The notes: generated by a model from the letters alone, not told the origin. A DNA stretch of 64,000 bases from Phoronis australis (GCA_002633005.1 NMRA01000153.1:372784-436783); one strand, 5' to 3'. Shown: positions 36,701 to 51,700, numbered from the stretch's first letter. A program made the numbers and translations.

Positions 36701-39700
36701 ATCTCATTTTAGAGCTAGAAAATTTTGTTGTGACAAAACAAATCAGGACTTGCAAATGAAACTAAAAAAAAATGAAAACATTTTCTGGGCTTGCACATAT
36801 TAATATTGTACATTTTGCGTTATACAATACATATATGCCAGTTGCTTGTCGTTCAAATAATGCCCACAGACAACCACCACACCAGGACATATACTATATA
36901 TCGAAGAGGCACTCGCATGCGTTTAACTACAGCAAGGTATAGCACTCATACCTAAAGCTTTATTTTATGAAGCTACAGCTCAAAATTAAGTTCATTATTA
37001 AGTTTTTATTTGCCCGCTTGATTAAATAATTGTTAAGACATTGAAACACAAGCTGTTACAGAGTAGGAAGACACCCTAGACACATTTATTTAAATTTAAT
37101 AGTTATCCATATGATTAACACAAACTATTAATGAGTACTTTAAAACCCGATTAGGATTAAAAAATAAGATAGAGCGAATCAAAGTATTTAAAACAAAGAA
37201 ATGAAAAATTTATGACGCAGTGCAGTCTAAAAATTTGCCTGAGAAGTGTCGTGGTAAAAGACATTTTATGGCTCCCTTTAAAATAAATGAGATTTGTTGC
37301 CTTTCATTTTTATGGTGTCATACAAACACTCTCAACACGACTTTCCGCCCCAGACAAACTGCTTGACCTACGTTGATCAAACTAGGTCACACTGTCTGGC
37401 TTACAATATTAGGAGTCATGAGACAAGAATTGATCTTAACCACAAGCACTCCAGAAATAGAATAAAAGAAATTGTGATAAATATGATTTATTCCCAAGTC
37501 ATTTGGCTCAAAAGTAACCCCATAGTTACCTAGTTCCTAGGCACGAGCAATAAAGCGAAGGGGGAAAGAGGGGTTAATTACGCGCACTGGATTTTTTGTT
37601 CAGTGATGCATACTGTTATTTATTTCCGTGAATGCCACGTGTCATGAGGTAGACAAAAGTTCAAATACCACCATTTAATAACCACACACATAGACAGAAA
37701 TTCAGATTTTGTGACCTTTTTCTGTACCAACATTCCAGTAGAATTTGTAACAGACTACAAAAAGACAGTCATGAGGTGGTAAGTCTTCTTCACTCATTCA
37801 GCCGGGGTGCTGTTCAAAGCATGAACTCTTCCAATAACTTTTCCATGTGTGCTGCACAAGCACACGCCATGTCTGTATTTGGCACGCTACCACAGTACTT
37901 TTCTCCTAAATTATGAAATTGCACTAGGTGACATTATCTCTTTTGTATTACCATTACGATAGTTGCGCCATCTATTGTTAATACAGGATGTATTATCATT
38001 CAGTTTTGACCGGAACCGACCGTAATGTAAATTACGTTGTATTTTTCTAGTCTCGCAACGGAACGTTTTTCACTTGTTTAGATCACTAATTGCACACTTA
38101 TTAATGTCATTTTGATGTCAAAATTTTGAAGTTAACAATTTAATGAATTTTAGACTGCATTATAGTTAATATTAAAATATTATTATGAAATTTCCAAAAC
38201 ATGTGATAAATTTGCCAACAGTGTGCCAACAGGTAGTGAATGACCACATAAATTCCTCTGAACACCATCGAGTTGTTTTACATTCTTCATCTTCATCCTA
38301 ATTGCCGTAACATCCTGATAAATAAGGTGTTTCATCCACATATGGAACATTCTCACTCAAATAGTTCTGATTTCTCCAACATGAGTGACAGTGACTCACA
38401 ATGAGCTGAGTCAAGCATGGGCAAATGGGGGATGTAAGTCTCATTTGTTTTCAGCATGCCACCAGTGTTACAGCACTGCTTAATCAAATAATTCTTAAGC
38501 ATCCATTAACCTATGGGTTATTCACGACAGAGTTTCACTTATGATTGTCACCTTAATTTTTACAGTCACTAGACTTGCAAAGCGAGCACAGTTTGCAAGT
38601 TTTAACCTAACCATTTTATGAGCTGAACCCTGAAAATTATGCCAGTTATTATGTAACAGTGTCTAAGAAGAGTCGCTTTGGGCTTTTCCCTCCCATTCAA
38701 TTTTGTGAATCTCATCAGTACTACAGATTACCATTTGCTAACGAAATATAAACGTCTCTTGTCGTTATTTGAACCAATTCAGACTTAGCGTGTGAAAACA
38801 AACAAGATAGCTTACCTTGACGTAAACAGGTGCAAACGAGGAGAGTGTCCAGTTGATGACTTGATTGGACACATTAGTGATGTGTAGCAATGTTTCTGAA
38901 ATCAACCACAGTTTGCACAAACATGTTTTACCTCAGTACCCAACAAATTAATCACCATGTCACTGTGCATGCAGCTTGCTTGGACAATTCTGGCACGGAA
39001 TATATGTAGGGCTTAATGGGCACTTTATTTGGAACATACATGTTACATCATGACCTTTCACAGAAAACAAACAATACACAGCTAACCCACACCTGGGGTG
39101 ACCTGACTGATTTGCCATCATGACTTCTAAACTCTAAATGCCCGTTTGTCTCCAGAAACACTCTGCCGTGTTTTTATTAAAATGTAAATCGCGGTATTTT
39201 CTTGGAATCTTGTAAAGAAACAGAATGAGACCAACTTAATACAGGACTCCTCCAGAACAAAAATGTTTAGACAGTACTTAGACAAGATATACACTTACCA
39301 ACTTAATACAGGACTCCTCCAGAACAAAAATGTTTAGACAGTACTTAGACAAGATATACACTTATCAACTTAATACAGGACTCCTCCAGAACAAAAATGT
39401 TTAGACAGTACTTAGACAAGATATACACTTACCAGAAGTCTTGCCCACCATTGTTGGTGCAAAGGTCAATTCCCGACTGTTCAACTTGAGCGTGTCTGTG
39501 AAGAACGACGAGTCAACTGATGTCACGCCAACAGAAGGAGTAGTTGTCTGGTCTATCAAGGGGTGTTGGCCATCAGAGGGGTACAGAGATTCATCAATTG
39601 CGACGTCTTGACGGATTTGAACTTTGACCTCCTGGAAAGCACATGACAGGAGTGGATACTAATTAGAGCAAAGCAGATTTGGCCCAGGAGATTGCTGGTC

Positions 39701-42700
39701 TATCACTGCCAATTATACTTGACACACAACTAAGTGGACTTGTGCGTATAGATCATGACCGCACTTTGCATGCACAGAGCTGATCCAAGACCAATATCAT
39801 AGCGTACAGATAGTGGTCACCTCTAGTTCAACACTCACAAGAGACAATCAGATACATTCATTCGACATCACAATCAGGGCAAGCCTTCAAATTCCTGCAC
39901 TCGAATCAAACTCGCATATTTTACATGAATCTACTCTCATGCAAACTCTAGATAACTATCTAATATTCAGTCCTCAAGTTCATCATGGTTTACGTTGACG
40001 ATTATATAGCCCACGTTTGCACTGGATGACTAATGCATTACAGCTATACGTTCTATTCTAATGTATAAATCTTAAATTTTTACTAGTGTGAAGCTAGGAT
40101 CTAGAGGTCATTAAGTGCAAACATAGACAAGCCATCATCTGCATAAACCACGAAATACACAAGCACATAATAAGACACTCATCTTGAGTAAGCATTAAAG
40201 TAGAAACGGAAAACTGTCAAAAATAAGTTTGAATTTGATTTCAAGTAAAAGATTATACGGAACCACTACTTCCATTCTGACCTTACCTCCTGCTGTCCAT
40301 CACAGTGGATAAGTATCAGTCCGCTCCACGGCAAGTCCAGTCCCCGCCTGTACACCGTGGCCCTGGCGCTGACACACACCCCTGTGGTTGTCCTCGGCTC
40401 TAACACGCCTTCCTCCGGCGTAATGCGTATGGAATTGGCAGGCCAAGACATCTCGTACCTCAGAGGGCGCTCACAGAGGTTAGTTAGCTGTAGGTACTTC
40501 ACAGTGGGGTCTCCTAAGGTATAGCCAATCACAGTTGCCGTAATAGTCAGACATGCCTGGTTGCATTTTGAGAACCAGTTTTCAACTTGAACAAAAACCA
40601 CAAAGTTTGGGGATTGCCATGGTGTAAACGGCATTGCGAATACAATCGCTCATGATGGCATGTATATAGGCAATCAGTTTCATGATGCTCAGCCACACAA
40701 CACAAAACACCTGGTAGAGCCTCAAGCACCAAAAATCATTTGTAACTAAAAAATGGTTGGTTACCAAATAAAAGCGAATAGCAATTTCACTTAACAAAAC
40801 GAATTTTGTGCGGTGGTTTTTGAGAAGATCATGGGATAAAAGTAGCTCTCAGGTATTATATATAATTTACTAGATTGTAATAAATCATCATAGTAGTTGC
40901 TAATTTGGCTTGTTGTCTTGCGCTCCACTGATTCTGTCATCTCCATTTTACAAATTTTATACCACCAAACATGACAACGGCATTTGGAGGCCGCTGCTCA
41001 GAGTCACCTACAAATCACTGGTTATAGCATCATGACGCAACAGGAGTTTAAAGCATTTTTCGCAATCAAATTGCACTCTATCAGAGCTTGGAATGATCAA
41101 TGACAAAAAACGCGGAAATTTTTACGGCCCAAAACATGCTACCCAGCCTTGAAATAGTCGATATGAACCTTTCGCCGACACAAATCGGGAGGACTGAAAA
41201 AAACATTACCACCATCAGTAGCATGCGTCTGCGCCTTTTTAGCTCGTCCGTCCACTCCCACCCCCATACATTTTTGGCTGCAGAGTCGTAGTATTTGTCA
41301 CAGCAGTTTACAATCACACGAGACGCCATTGAAAATCCCACCACGCTATCCCAGATGCCCCGGCAATGTTGACAATTTACGTTCCTCCGAAACATAAAGA
41401 GCAACTTCCGCTTTTCGAGGTGAACGTCATCGGCAACGCCGCAGTAAGAAGGAATTTGCCGCGGAAATTTTATATCAAATCAAATTTTTTTACACGGAAA
41501 TATAATAAAATACGCGGACAGAACATTTGAAAAAAGCGGAAATCCGCGTTTCCGCTGAAAATTCCAAGCCTTGTACTATGGAATGGCATTAAAAATGCAC
41601 TACTTTGTCAGCATGTAGAAACAAACCTGTCCTAGCAGCAGTCAAGATCAGCTGAGTAGGTTTGACCAGGAAGGATACCTTGCGGGGTGTACCTTTTGCA
41701 GGGGGTGTGCTTGGTCTTTCAACTCCAGGTGGCCTTGCAGGACCAAGTCTAAAACAGAAGAAAGCGATGAAAAAGAAGTCATGCACCATTGCTTCACTAT
41801 TCATTTTTAACTTAGTTGAATTCGAAACCTAATTATTTCTGGGTAAACATTAATTTTCTCCACTATGCCACACATTTATCATTTGACGTAGCGTAAATGT
41901 GCATTTTACCGTCTAGCGTCAATATGTAAAGTTGTGTCAATATCAAGAATTAAGCATAGACACCAATCAAGATTGGGACTACAGCAGTGTTGCCTTTTAA
42001 ACAGAGTATGCGAGTGAAGAAAGACTTATTCATTGCACAGTTTCGTGTTGAGGTAACATCAGTTCCTGCAAAAACACACCATGAATGCTATAAACCCACT
42101 TTCAGTAAAAAAACAAATTTTGATGTAAACTACTTACTGTTGTGAAATTGTCCTAAATTACTCCCAACTGGAGGTAATTTCAGGGCTTTGAAAAAACTGG
42201 CAGTCATTTACTCCTTGAGAGCAGGCTCCACAAGCTGGCTTGTGTCGATCATGGCCTCCCTCAAGGAATATCAAACTCTCACTTCTTTACAAACCCAGGA
42301 ATCCCTTCTCATCTGATTAAGAAGCAAGTTGATACCAATTTCTAATTGGCAGACAGAACATGGGTCTGTAGTTTGTAGTCGCTTTAAGTCAAAGCGCACG
42401 CACCACACATACCTGCCTACTCCACGCGTGCACCAGACACACCTGCCTGCTCCACGGATGAGGGAAACATTTGGTGCGCAAACAATTCGAAAAAACGCTG
42501 CACTTTGAATCTAGTTGTGTGAACCTACATACACACCTGTTAGGAATACAATCTTCCTACCTGCTGTTGAGAAATGTGGTATCCCCAGCCACTGTGTCAT
42601 CGATCACCGTGGCAACAGAGTCATCCATAGACAGGGGCTGCATGTATGTATGTTGTTCAATGGCCGTGGCCGACTCTCCTACTAGACCTAGCTTGACCGT

Positions 42701-45700
42701 TCTCATGGTAGAATAGAATAACTCTTGGTCATGAGAGGTGGTAGGAAGGGTTGGCTCTGAAAAACACCAGATGTTAACCTTACTACAGTCCCATCTGCAT
42801 TGAAATGGTGGCGTCATCTCTGTAAAAAAACTCAACTATTTGCCAAGTTTCATGAAAATAAACCAACGAACTCAAACATGAAAAGTAGTTGACACTAGGA
42901 GGCACAACTCTAGTCCAATTGGTCTGAAACTCATCGTCATCAGCTGTCATCTCTATAGAAGCCCATCTGCCAAATTTCACAAAGATCATAAAAATATTTA
43001 AAGAGATACCATAGATGCAAAAAGCAAAATTGTCCCTAATAGTCAAAAACATCGAAAAATTGACATCAGCCAGGGTCTTTGCATCAGGAACATATACTGT
43101 CAATTTTCAAAACCGTCCTTTGAGTGGTTTGGCAGACAGAGTGGTAAACGTCAAAAACATACGCAGAAATTTTTAAATGGCCACCAGGTGGCGCAGAAAA
43201 ATCAAATCTGTGTGAAAATAGGAAGCCGTTGCATGTCGTCTCCTTAATAGAAACATATTTGCCGAATTTCATGAAAATACATAAAAAGGATTTTTCCCAT
43301 GGACGGAAATCCCCTACCACCAATTCTACCCCCCATCCTCCCTGAATTTTTATGCACCAAAAATGATGCTTTCATTTCACCGATGGCCACAGTGCACAAA
43401 ATGTCACCCAGTATTTTGTTTGCAGGAGCATGTATTTTTGGATACTGGGTTGAAGTTGAGGCTGAGTCAATGGAAGTAACATTCATGTGGTGCACTCATA
43501 TGGCTCAGTAGTGCCCTACTATACGCATGTATATGTTCATGTGGTGCACTTATATGGTTCAGTAGTGCCCTACTATACGCATGTTTATGTTCATGTGGTG
43601 CACTTATATGGCTCAGTAGTGCCCTACTATACGCGTGTTTATGTTCATGTGGTGCACTTATATGGCTCAGTAGTGCCCTACTATATGCAAGTTTATGTTC
43701 ATGTAGTGCACTCATATGGCTCAGTAGTGCCCTACTATACGTATGTTTATGTTCATGTGGTGCACTTATATGGCTCAGTAGTGCCCTACTATATGCATGT
43801 TTATGTCGTGATTAGGACCCACAAATACGAGTTGAAACGCAGTCAGCGTACTTTTCAAAAAATTTGCAGGTCATGGATTTTTTTCTGATTAAGGTAAGCA
43901 TGGGGGCAATTTGGTACTCGCGTCTGGATCAGCTGATGTTCTCTAACAGTGGTTACACTCATTGTATGCTACTGGGAAGGTAAGAAGGATTAAGATTGAC
44001 CAAGTACATAGCCAGCTCATAATATTCCAAGTGCTTAACTTACAGCCTAATTATTATTATTATTCTTTTTAATTTTGATATTTTAATTTCATTCGACTAG
44101 GTCCAAAATGTCAAAATGATGTTACAGTAAACATGTGAATACTGCAGGATCTGGACCACCAGCCTGTTGCGGCAAGAACTCGCCAGACATGCCAATTAGA
44201 GCGTTATACAATTAAACCCATCACAATCTGACACGTCACACCCTGACACCGTGCAACACAGAAGGTCTATGGTGCTGGCTGATTTATTTCATGAACATAC
44301 ACACAGCTATTCAACTACAACTTATCTCTCTGAACCACTCCAGAAACACGAGCACATGTATTTAGTTTACCAAAGTCGCAGCTTAGGAAATGGGCCCTCA
44401 TATCCAGAATTGTAGCGTATTTTGATTCATTCGTTCAATTTAATTATTACTTATCTATATGTAACTGTTGCTAATTCAGTCCGTGAAACAAGACCGGTGG
44501 TCATGTTTCAATTTAAACATGACTAGACCAAACTGTGCACAGCTAAAGCTGGCTGGTCATGTGAAAAACCTCGCGTAACACTAATATGACTGTCAGACGT
44601 GCCTAGTCCAGCAAAATTCTATAAATATTGTACATACCAAATGGAATGTGTTCTTCGCCCAAGTAAGGCACACTGAAGTTCATCGAGGCCACAGGTGGTA
44701 CTTTTTTGTCACACTTTTGGGCACCATTAGTTTGAACTGAGCTGGAAAGTGAACACAAAGACATAACTCAGAAGAAGTCAGTGGAGAAGGGTCAAAGGAC
44801 AACCACAGACAAATAAATCAATCTTTGGCCGTTTATAAAAAAAATCCGTGTAGAGACAAAATTTGACAGTGGAATGCAATTATTAGGCCAAAAAACCAGT
44901 CTGTTCTGACGTTACGTGTGGTTGTTTTTAAAACTGATGCAGTGGCGTGGTATTTTAAGTAACTCCAACAATATACAAACCAATTTTGAGGGGGGCAAAG
45001 CAAGACAGTCCGTTCGAGGCAGTGCATCAAATACTGAAGCCTCACTGGACAGACAATGGCCTTTAAAACTTTACTTTGTCCTTTGTAAGGCTTTTCAAAG
45101 AAGACCTTGGCTGAAACTGATGCGGGAGGGTACTTTTTTCTTCAGGTAGGAATTGGGGTACCTACTACAACCATGATTTGTAGGTATTATGTAAACATGC
45201 CATAATAGAACTCTTTTTCTACAAACCAACTACATAGTGGAAAACACCAGGCATATTTCATCCACTTTGTATTAAATTTGTAAATCCACCACTAGAAAAA
45301 ATTAATCAAACATATGTTTTATCAGCATTCACAAGTCTTCATTCAGAGCTCTTTAGGACTTGAAACATTTTTCTACATATTCACACACTCATACTAATTG
45401 TACGATGGGATGTTTGGAGACTGACGACCACGTTACCTGATATGTCGCTGTCTTGCAATCTCGTCACCGTAGAAGAATGCAACAGCTCCAACACTGAATG
45501 GTTTCTCATTGCACATCAGTAAGTCCCGATCAGAAGGGTGGAATGCAATAGCAACAGTCTGAAAACAATAATGTGATAGTCAAAAATACAACACAGCTTG
45601 GTAATACATTTCTTTTATAAACAAGAAACAAATACAGACCTATATTCAATGGTGAAGAGCCTAAATCAAGTTACTTGGTTAGTAGTCACTTAAAGGTGCC

Positions 45701-48700
45701 ATAAATTTTGAGAACCAGTTTCCTCCATTGAAGAACTGGCACCACACTGGTTCTCAAAATCTGAGACTCCCGTGACTAGTGTGGTTATTTTGACAGAAGT
45801 CCAGCTAGTAGCAGCTTTAATACCTTGGTTTCGCTCTCTTGAAGACAGAACTCTGACGGCTCAACGGTGGCTTTGTTCAGAGGAAGCTGGTTGCGAGCAC
45901 TGAAGTCTGTGAAACACATCGCCTTGACGTAGGCAGGCCGCGAACCTTTGTTTCTCACTGTCACTTTGGTCACTGCATTCCGTTCCTTGACCAGCTGACC
46001 CATACTAAGCCAGTAGCGTCCCTGCTGGTCACACCGCAGGTGTTCCACCACTATAGTACTGACCCCGCCATAGCCAATTAGAGGGATCTAGGGAAACGAA
46101 AACATGTTAATTAAAGTCCGTTATCCAGAAATTATTGTGAAGGGTAAAATGCTCTTGTAACAACCTAGATTATAGCTCTCTGTTCTGGTAATAATTGACG
46201 CTGCTACATAGGATATGTGCAAAATATATGCGTGAACATTAAACACACCAACGCAAACCTGTGATATGGAAAGACAAAGAATCTATCTAGCATCCAAAGT
46301 CAGCAGAAATAAAATGGACAGTGTGAGTGTGTGTGTGTGCGTGCATGTGCGTGTGCTTGTGTGTGTGCATGTTAAAACAGATAAAAATGATGAGTCATTC
46401 GCCACATCTGATTGGCTACTTTGCTCAGACTTTTGAACAACATGTTGTCGAAAAGTCAAGGCTCCGACTCTAAACTGCCATTTTATAATGACCTGCAGAC
46501 ATTTGTAAAGCTTGGCCAAAGAACGAGACAAACACAAGCGCAAAATGATGTTAAATAATACCACCTAAGACACTATGACGTAATTTGAAAAGAAGTGGCT
46601 GTGTTGTCAACTAGTGAACCTTTGACCTACCGAGTATTTCCTATTTCCTGCCTTTGGTCGCACTTGCAGTTTGGCCACAGATATGCCAACTCTACTGGGA
46701 GAGTAAATAATGTAGACAGGGAACTCCTCCAGAGGTTTAAGGATCACCTCGCGAGAGCCGGACAGTCTACTGCTACCTTCTGAGAAACTTTGTAGCTGTA
46801 AGAAACACACAATTTGCATCAATTGAAGGTAGGAAACTTAGTACGGTAATATTCTTCAATTTGGGAAAACAATAATTGCTGTTTACCAGATGCTTACCAC
46901 ATTAATGGAAATGATCAAAACTTTACCAAATGTCATTTGCCAATAACTAAGCCAAACAAACCGTGCCAGAAGCAAAGTAAATTTTCTCGAAAAGTTACTT
47001 TTGTTGAGAAATTTGTGTCCCAAACTGAAACGTTTTTTATCATATTTGAACATTCATGACTCTCAAATAGATTACACAATGTTTACTTGACCAGTACAAC
47101 TGGTCTCACAATGAGTCAGTCAAAACACCGTAGAACGAGTGTGGAAACCGTTTACAACGTCTACACACTTACAGAGTCCCATTCCAAACGTTCAGGCTCA
47201 ATTTCAAAACCAGACTGTGATCTCTGCACAAATTGCCTCTCATTGCTTTGAACTTGATCTTGAAGTTATGTAACACCTTAGAAAAGGTCCAAATTTGGCA
47301 AACTTCTGAGCAACATATCTCAGAAATGACTAATCACATTCACATGAAATCTTCAGACACTATGCTTTACGCACTGTTCTCCAAAATGCAGTTTGGAACT
47401 ATTTTTAAATTGCTCCAATTTTGCACGAGGAGTTAAAAAATTGAAAGTCTATGATTTTCATGAAAAAGTTGCATAAAACAAAAACAAAATGATGTTTTGG
47501 CAAACTGTAACAGCTTTTTAAGTTCTCTTCTCGAACATTTTTCTCAAATGAAATTTTGATCACGTGATTAATATCATTGTATTGCTAACAATGTTTAAAT
47601 ACTTTCACTAAGTTTAAATCTAAAATTTTGTAGATATTTAGCTTAATAAGCATACTTGTCAGTAAGGCCATACGTAACCTTGTGTGTATGAACATGAACA
47701 TCCAGTGAATGTGTTGACATGTTCCTGGGGCCCGTTTGCTGAAACTCTATTGGCCTTTTTGACTTTCGGCTAAAAATCAGTCCACAAGTGTGACTGAGCT
47801 TGTTTCACAAAAATCAGGCTAAGGCTGAAAGTCAGAAAATCTGTTTGTTAAGACAGATATGCGTGGCTTGCTATAATACACAGAAGACAAAACTTTTCAA
47901 AGAAACGAGAATTAACTTTTAGCTTTTTGCAGTCAGATTTCTAACTTTTGATTAAAGTCAAAAGATAAAAGCCAACAGTGAGAAACAGGATCCTGAAAGC
48001 TGTGCTTAGCGCTGACCAGGTTTCCCTATTTAGAAACATTTTTTGAAGATTTAGTCTCAAAAAGCACAGGACAATAAACTCACCTGGAAGTCAAGGACAC
48101 TATTACCCTTTATTTTCATCAGCAGTTTCATCAAGCTATTTGAATTATTGCACAAAATTAACTTCTGCTGCCTGAAAAAGACCACACAAATCATTAATGA
48201 TCTCATGAAATAAATTTTGATTTCACTAAATTTTACTTGAAAGACTTTTATCCACTCACAACAGGGGAGACAACATCCACTCACAACAGGGGAGACAACA
48301 TCCACTCACAACAGGGGAGACAACTTCCACTCACAATAGGGGAGACACCATCCACTCAAGCTTCATGATCCACTCAATTATTGCAGAATGAACAATTGTA
48401 CAAGAGTTAATGACGCACTTCATCATTTGATGGAAATAATTTGAATATTACCCTGATGCTCCAAGTGCAAGGGCAAAGGTCATTCGACAGCTTTGCAAAA
48501 CTATTCACGCAAGTTTTTCAAAAAGACTAAAATTTTACCATCAAATGAACGAAAGTGTGCTTATGTTATTATTTTTCCACTTTTTTGAACATCGGACTAG
48601 AGTAACTAAGACGAGAACAAAATGTAATTTGGTGTAAAGACACACAAAAGAGTTGTCAAGGCAACGACAATAGGGCATTGTAGCTGAGTGGTTGAGATCA

Positions 48701-51700
48701 CATGTCATTCTGTGACTCTTAGGTGCTGACCACTGGCAGGATATTCAGCATATCAATCAAATAAAATTAGGCCTGCGGTATATGTGAATACAGCAACAGC
48801 AGAGTGTGCATGCGTGTGTCTGCGTGTGTGTCTGTCTGTGCGTATCTGAATCCATAGACTGAGCCTTATTTCTAAGCACAGTTCTAACCAGTGCATGTGT
48901 GTATATGGTTGTTGCCATGGTGACTAATGTCTCAACAATCAAACTTTGAAACTTCCACATCAGGTAAGTAGTCAAAAACTTTAATAAGTAAAACCTATGA
49001 CCACTTTCTTTAAACAGACTTAAATTGAAGTTTTATCCTAAAATTGACACAAATATAAGATGTCTTAGCTAAGACAGTTTTCTTGTAACATGCCCCAGTA
49101 CTTGAATAGCACCAGATTATATTAGATAACTATTTAAAAAAAATCAAAAGAGGACTTACAGGGCCTTTCCAACAGCAACCCCGCCCCACGCCAGCAGGTG
49201 TTTGTTGCTTAACAGTTCCGCCCCAGGCACAGGGGCAGCGAGACCCTGAGGAGGGCTCTCTACCATCTCACCGTCAGTCACCACTCCTTGCAGTTGGACC
49301 TCGTACGCTCGACCGTTTGGTTCAATACACAGCAGTAACTGACTAGAGAACATAATTACAGGAAACGTCACTCAAATGGACAGTAATTATTTCAATGTAT
49401 AATGTAATGGCGCAAGACTAGCTTCCATAGGGAAAATGCAGCTTTCCTTCAGAAAGTTAAGTCTATGATAATTCTTTTTGTCAAAACATAATGATCCTGT
49501 CGTTATTGAAATTCAGCAAGATTTTCTCACAGACGAGAAGGTGAAATATAGTGCACGTGACCATTTGAAGCACTACATACAAGGCCTTTCAAAAATATGG
49601 ATCCGATTCCTAATAATTTGATAACGCGATCCCATGTTTCACTTATAATACATAGCCAGAGTGGTATGACAGCTTTAGTGCACGTAGCACTGGATACATT
49701 CATTGACAGTATGTACCTGAGATATTCCAACTTTCCGTCCACTTTTGGCGTAAACTTGACTACCACCTCTGTCTCCTCATTAGACGCCACTTTCACACGG
49801 GACGGCAACACCATGAACTGATCATCCCAGTCCGTCACACACAAGGACACGTCTAGAGGAATGTTGCCAGCATTGCGTATGGGTACTAAAGCAGTGGTCG
49901 GCTCTCCATGACTTGTCTTCATCAATACATGCTGTAAGACAATTAAACAAAACATGTCCAGAAATGGGAGCATTTTTAAAGAACATCAGTGTTGCTTATC
50001 ATAGACGACTAGTTAAACAGCAAAGAACAAAGAAGACATTGTAAATGTCACAGCAATGTTTTTACACAGGTAGCAATAACCAGGGCTTGGAATGACCAAT
50101 GACAAAAAACGCGGAAACTTTTACGGCCCAAATCATGCGCACTACCCAGCCTTGAAAGGTCGATGTGAACCTTTCCCCGACAAAAATCGGGAGGATTAAA
50201 ACAAAAAACCTTACCACCATCAGTAGCATGCGTCTGCGTCCTTTTAGTTCGCCCGTCGACTCCCAATCCACACACTTTTGGCTGCAGAGCCGTAATATTT
50301 GTCGCCGCGGTTTACAGTAACACGGGACGCCATTGAAAATCCCACCACGCTATCCCAGATGCCCCGGCAATGTTGACAATTTACGTTCCTCCGAAACATA
50401 AAGAGCAACTTCCGCTTTTCGAGGTGAACGTCGTCTGCAACGCCGCGGTAAGAAAGGAATTTGCCGCGGAAATTTTATATCAAATCCCGATTTTTTTACG
50501 CGGAAATATTATAAAGTGCGCGGAAAGAACATTTGAAAAATCCGCGTTTCCGCGGAAAATTCCAAGCCCTGAATAACATCCCAATATCTTCTGAACAGAT
50601 CAACTGGTTACCTGCATAACGAAGAACATCAAAACACAACTAGAACCACCCTATGATGAGCAAAAAATAATTGCTAGGCCACCACGTTTTTTTAGGAACC
50701 GTGTAAAAGGGCACTAATCTCTAGATTGCAATACTGTAAATCCCATTTACACGACAGTGTCAGTAAGATAAAGGCCTGCCACGCCAGAATATTCTTAGTC
50801 TCACACACCTCCATGTTTCTAGGCACGTGAAGACGCGCACTACCCACAATGCACTTCAATACAACACAACCTATGGATGAGTCGGGCGATGGTGAGTCGA
50901 CCTCAATGTCGATACGAGCACTGAACTCCTCAGGAGGCATCGTCAAACTACCTGCAATGTCAAGGTTATGATAGAGCTATTTACGACACTCAGAATCAGT
51001 ACGGTTATAGGAAGCCCCAGACTTCGGCATACTTTTAACAAGGCTTACCAACCAGTGTGAAGCAATTACAAAGTTGATTACTTTGTGTACGTTCAAATCC
51101 TCTCTCGTAATGACAGCACAAACCCACAACTGTCCTACTGAAGACAGTTTTTAACAAATAGACCACATCAAATAAAAATGTAGTGATTTTAAATGCAATT
51201 TCAAACAGGTGTTCCATCTGAAATTATGTTTCCAATGACAATACTATATTTGTCATGATTTACATTTATCTTGTTTTACAAAAGGAAAATTGCGAAATAA
51301 AATAGAACAGCAAACCAAACAAAGAGTACTGTAGTGTCATGTATTAGCACCTGTCCTTTGATAAGTGTCAGTCTCGAATGAGGGCCGGGTAAAAGCCAGT
51401 TAAAAACACCATTGTTAAGCACCAGTGGTGATCATGCAAGACTCTGACAGCAAATCACTGTTACACAAAGATCTAATGCATTTCTGTTAATGGAAGGTGT
51501 TGATATAGTTTATTAGCGTGTATAGATGACGCTAGTTTTTCAATTAAAATATGGCTTCTCAAGTTCGCTATGATAGCTCGTCTTGTTCGTTTACTAGTTT
51601 ATGAGATTGCGCTAAAAAGTAAGTGAGCAAATCTGGGCATGATGAATAAGTGTCAGGTGTTAATAGTGCCAGCTTGGAATAAACGCTGGGTCAAAAAATG

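Noticed and set aside
43467-43888. Repetitive proteins of 82 and 133 residues on opposite strands
   Set aside because: Both come from a minisatellite whose period is a multiple of 3, inside a CEP192 intron.
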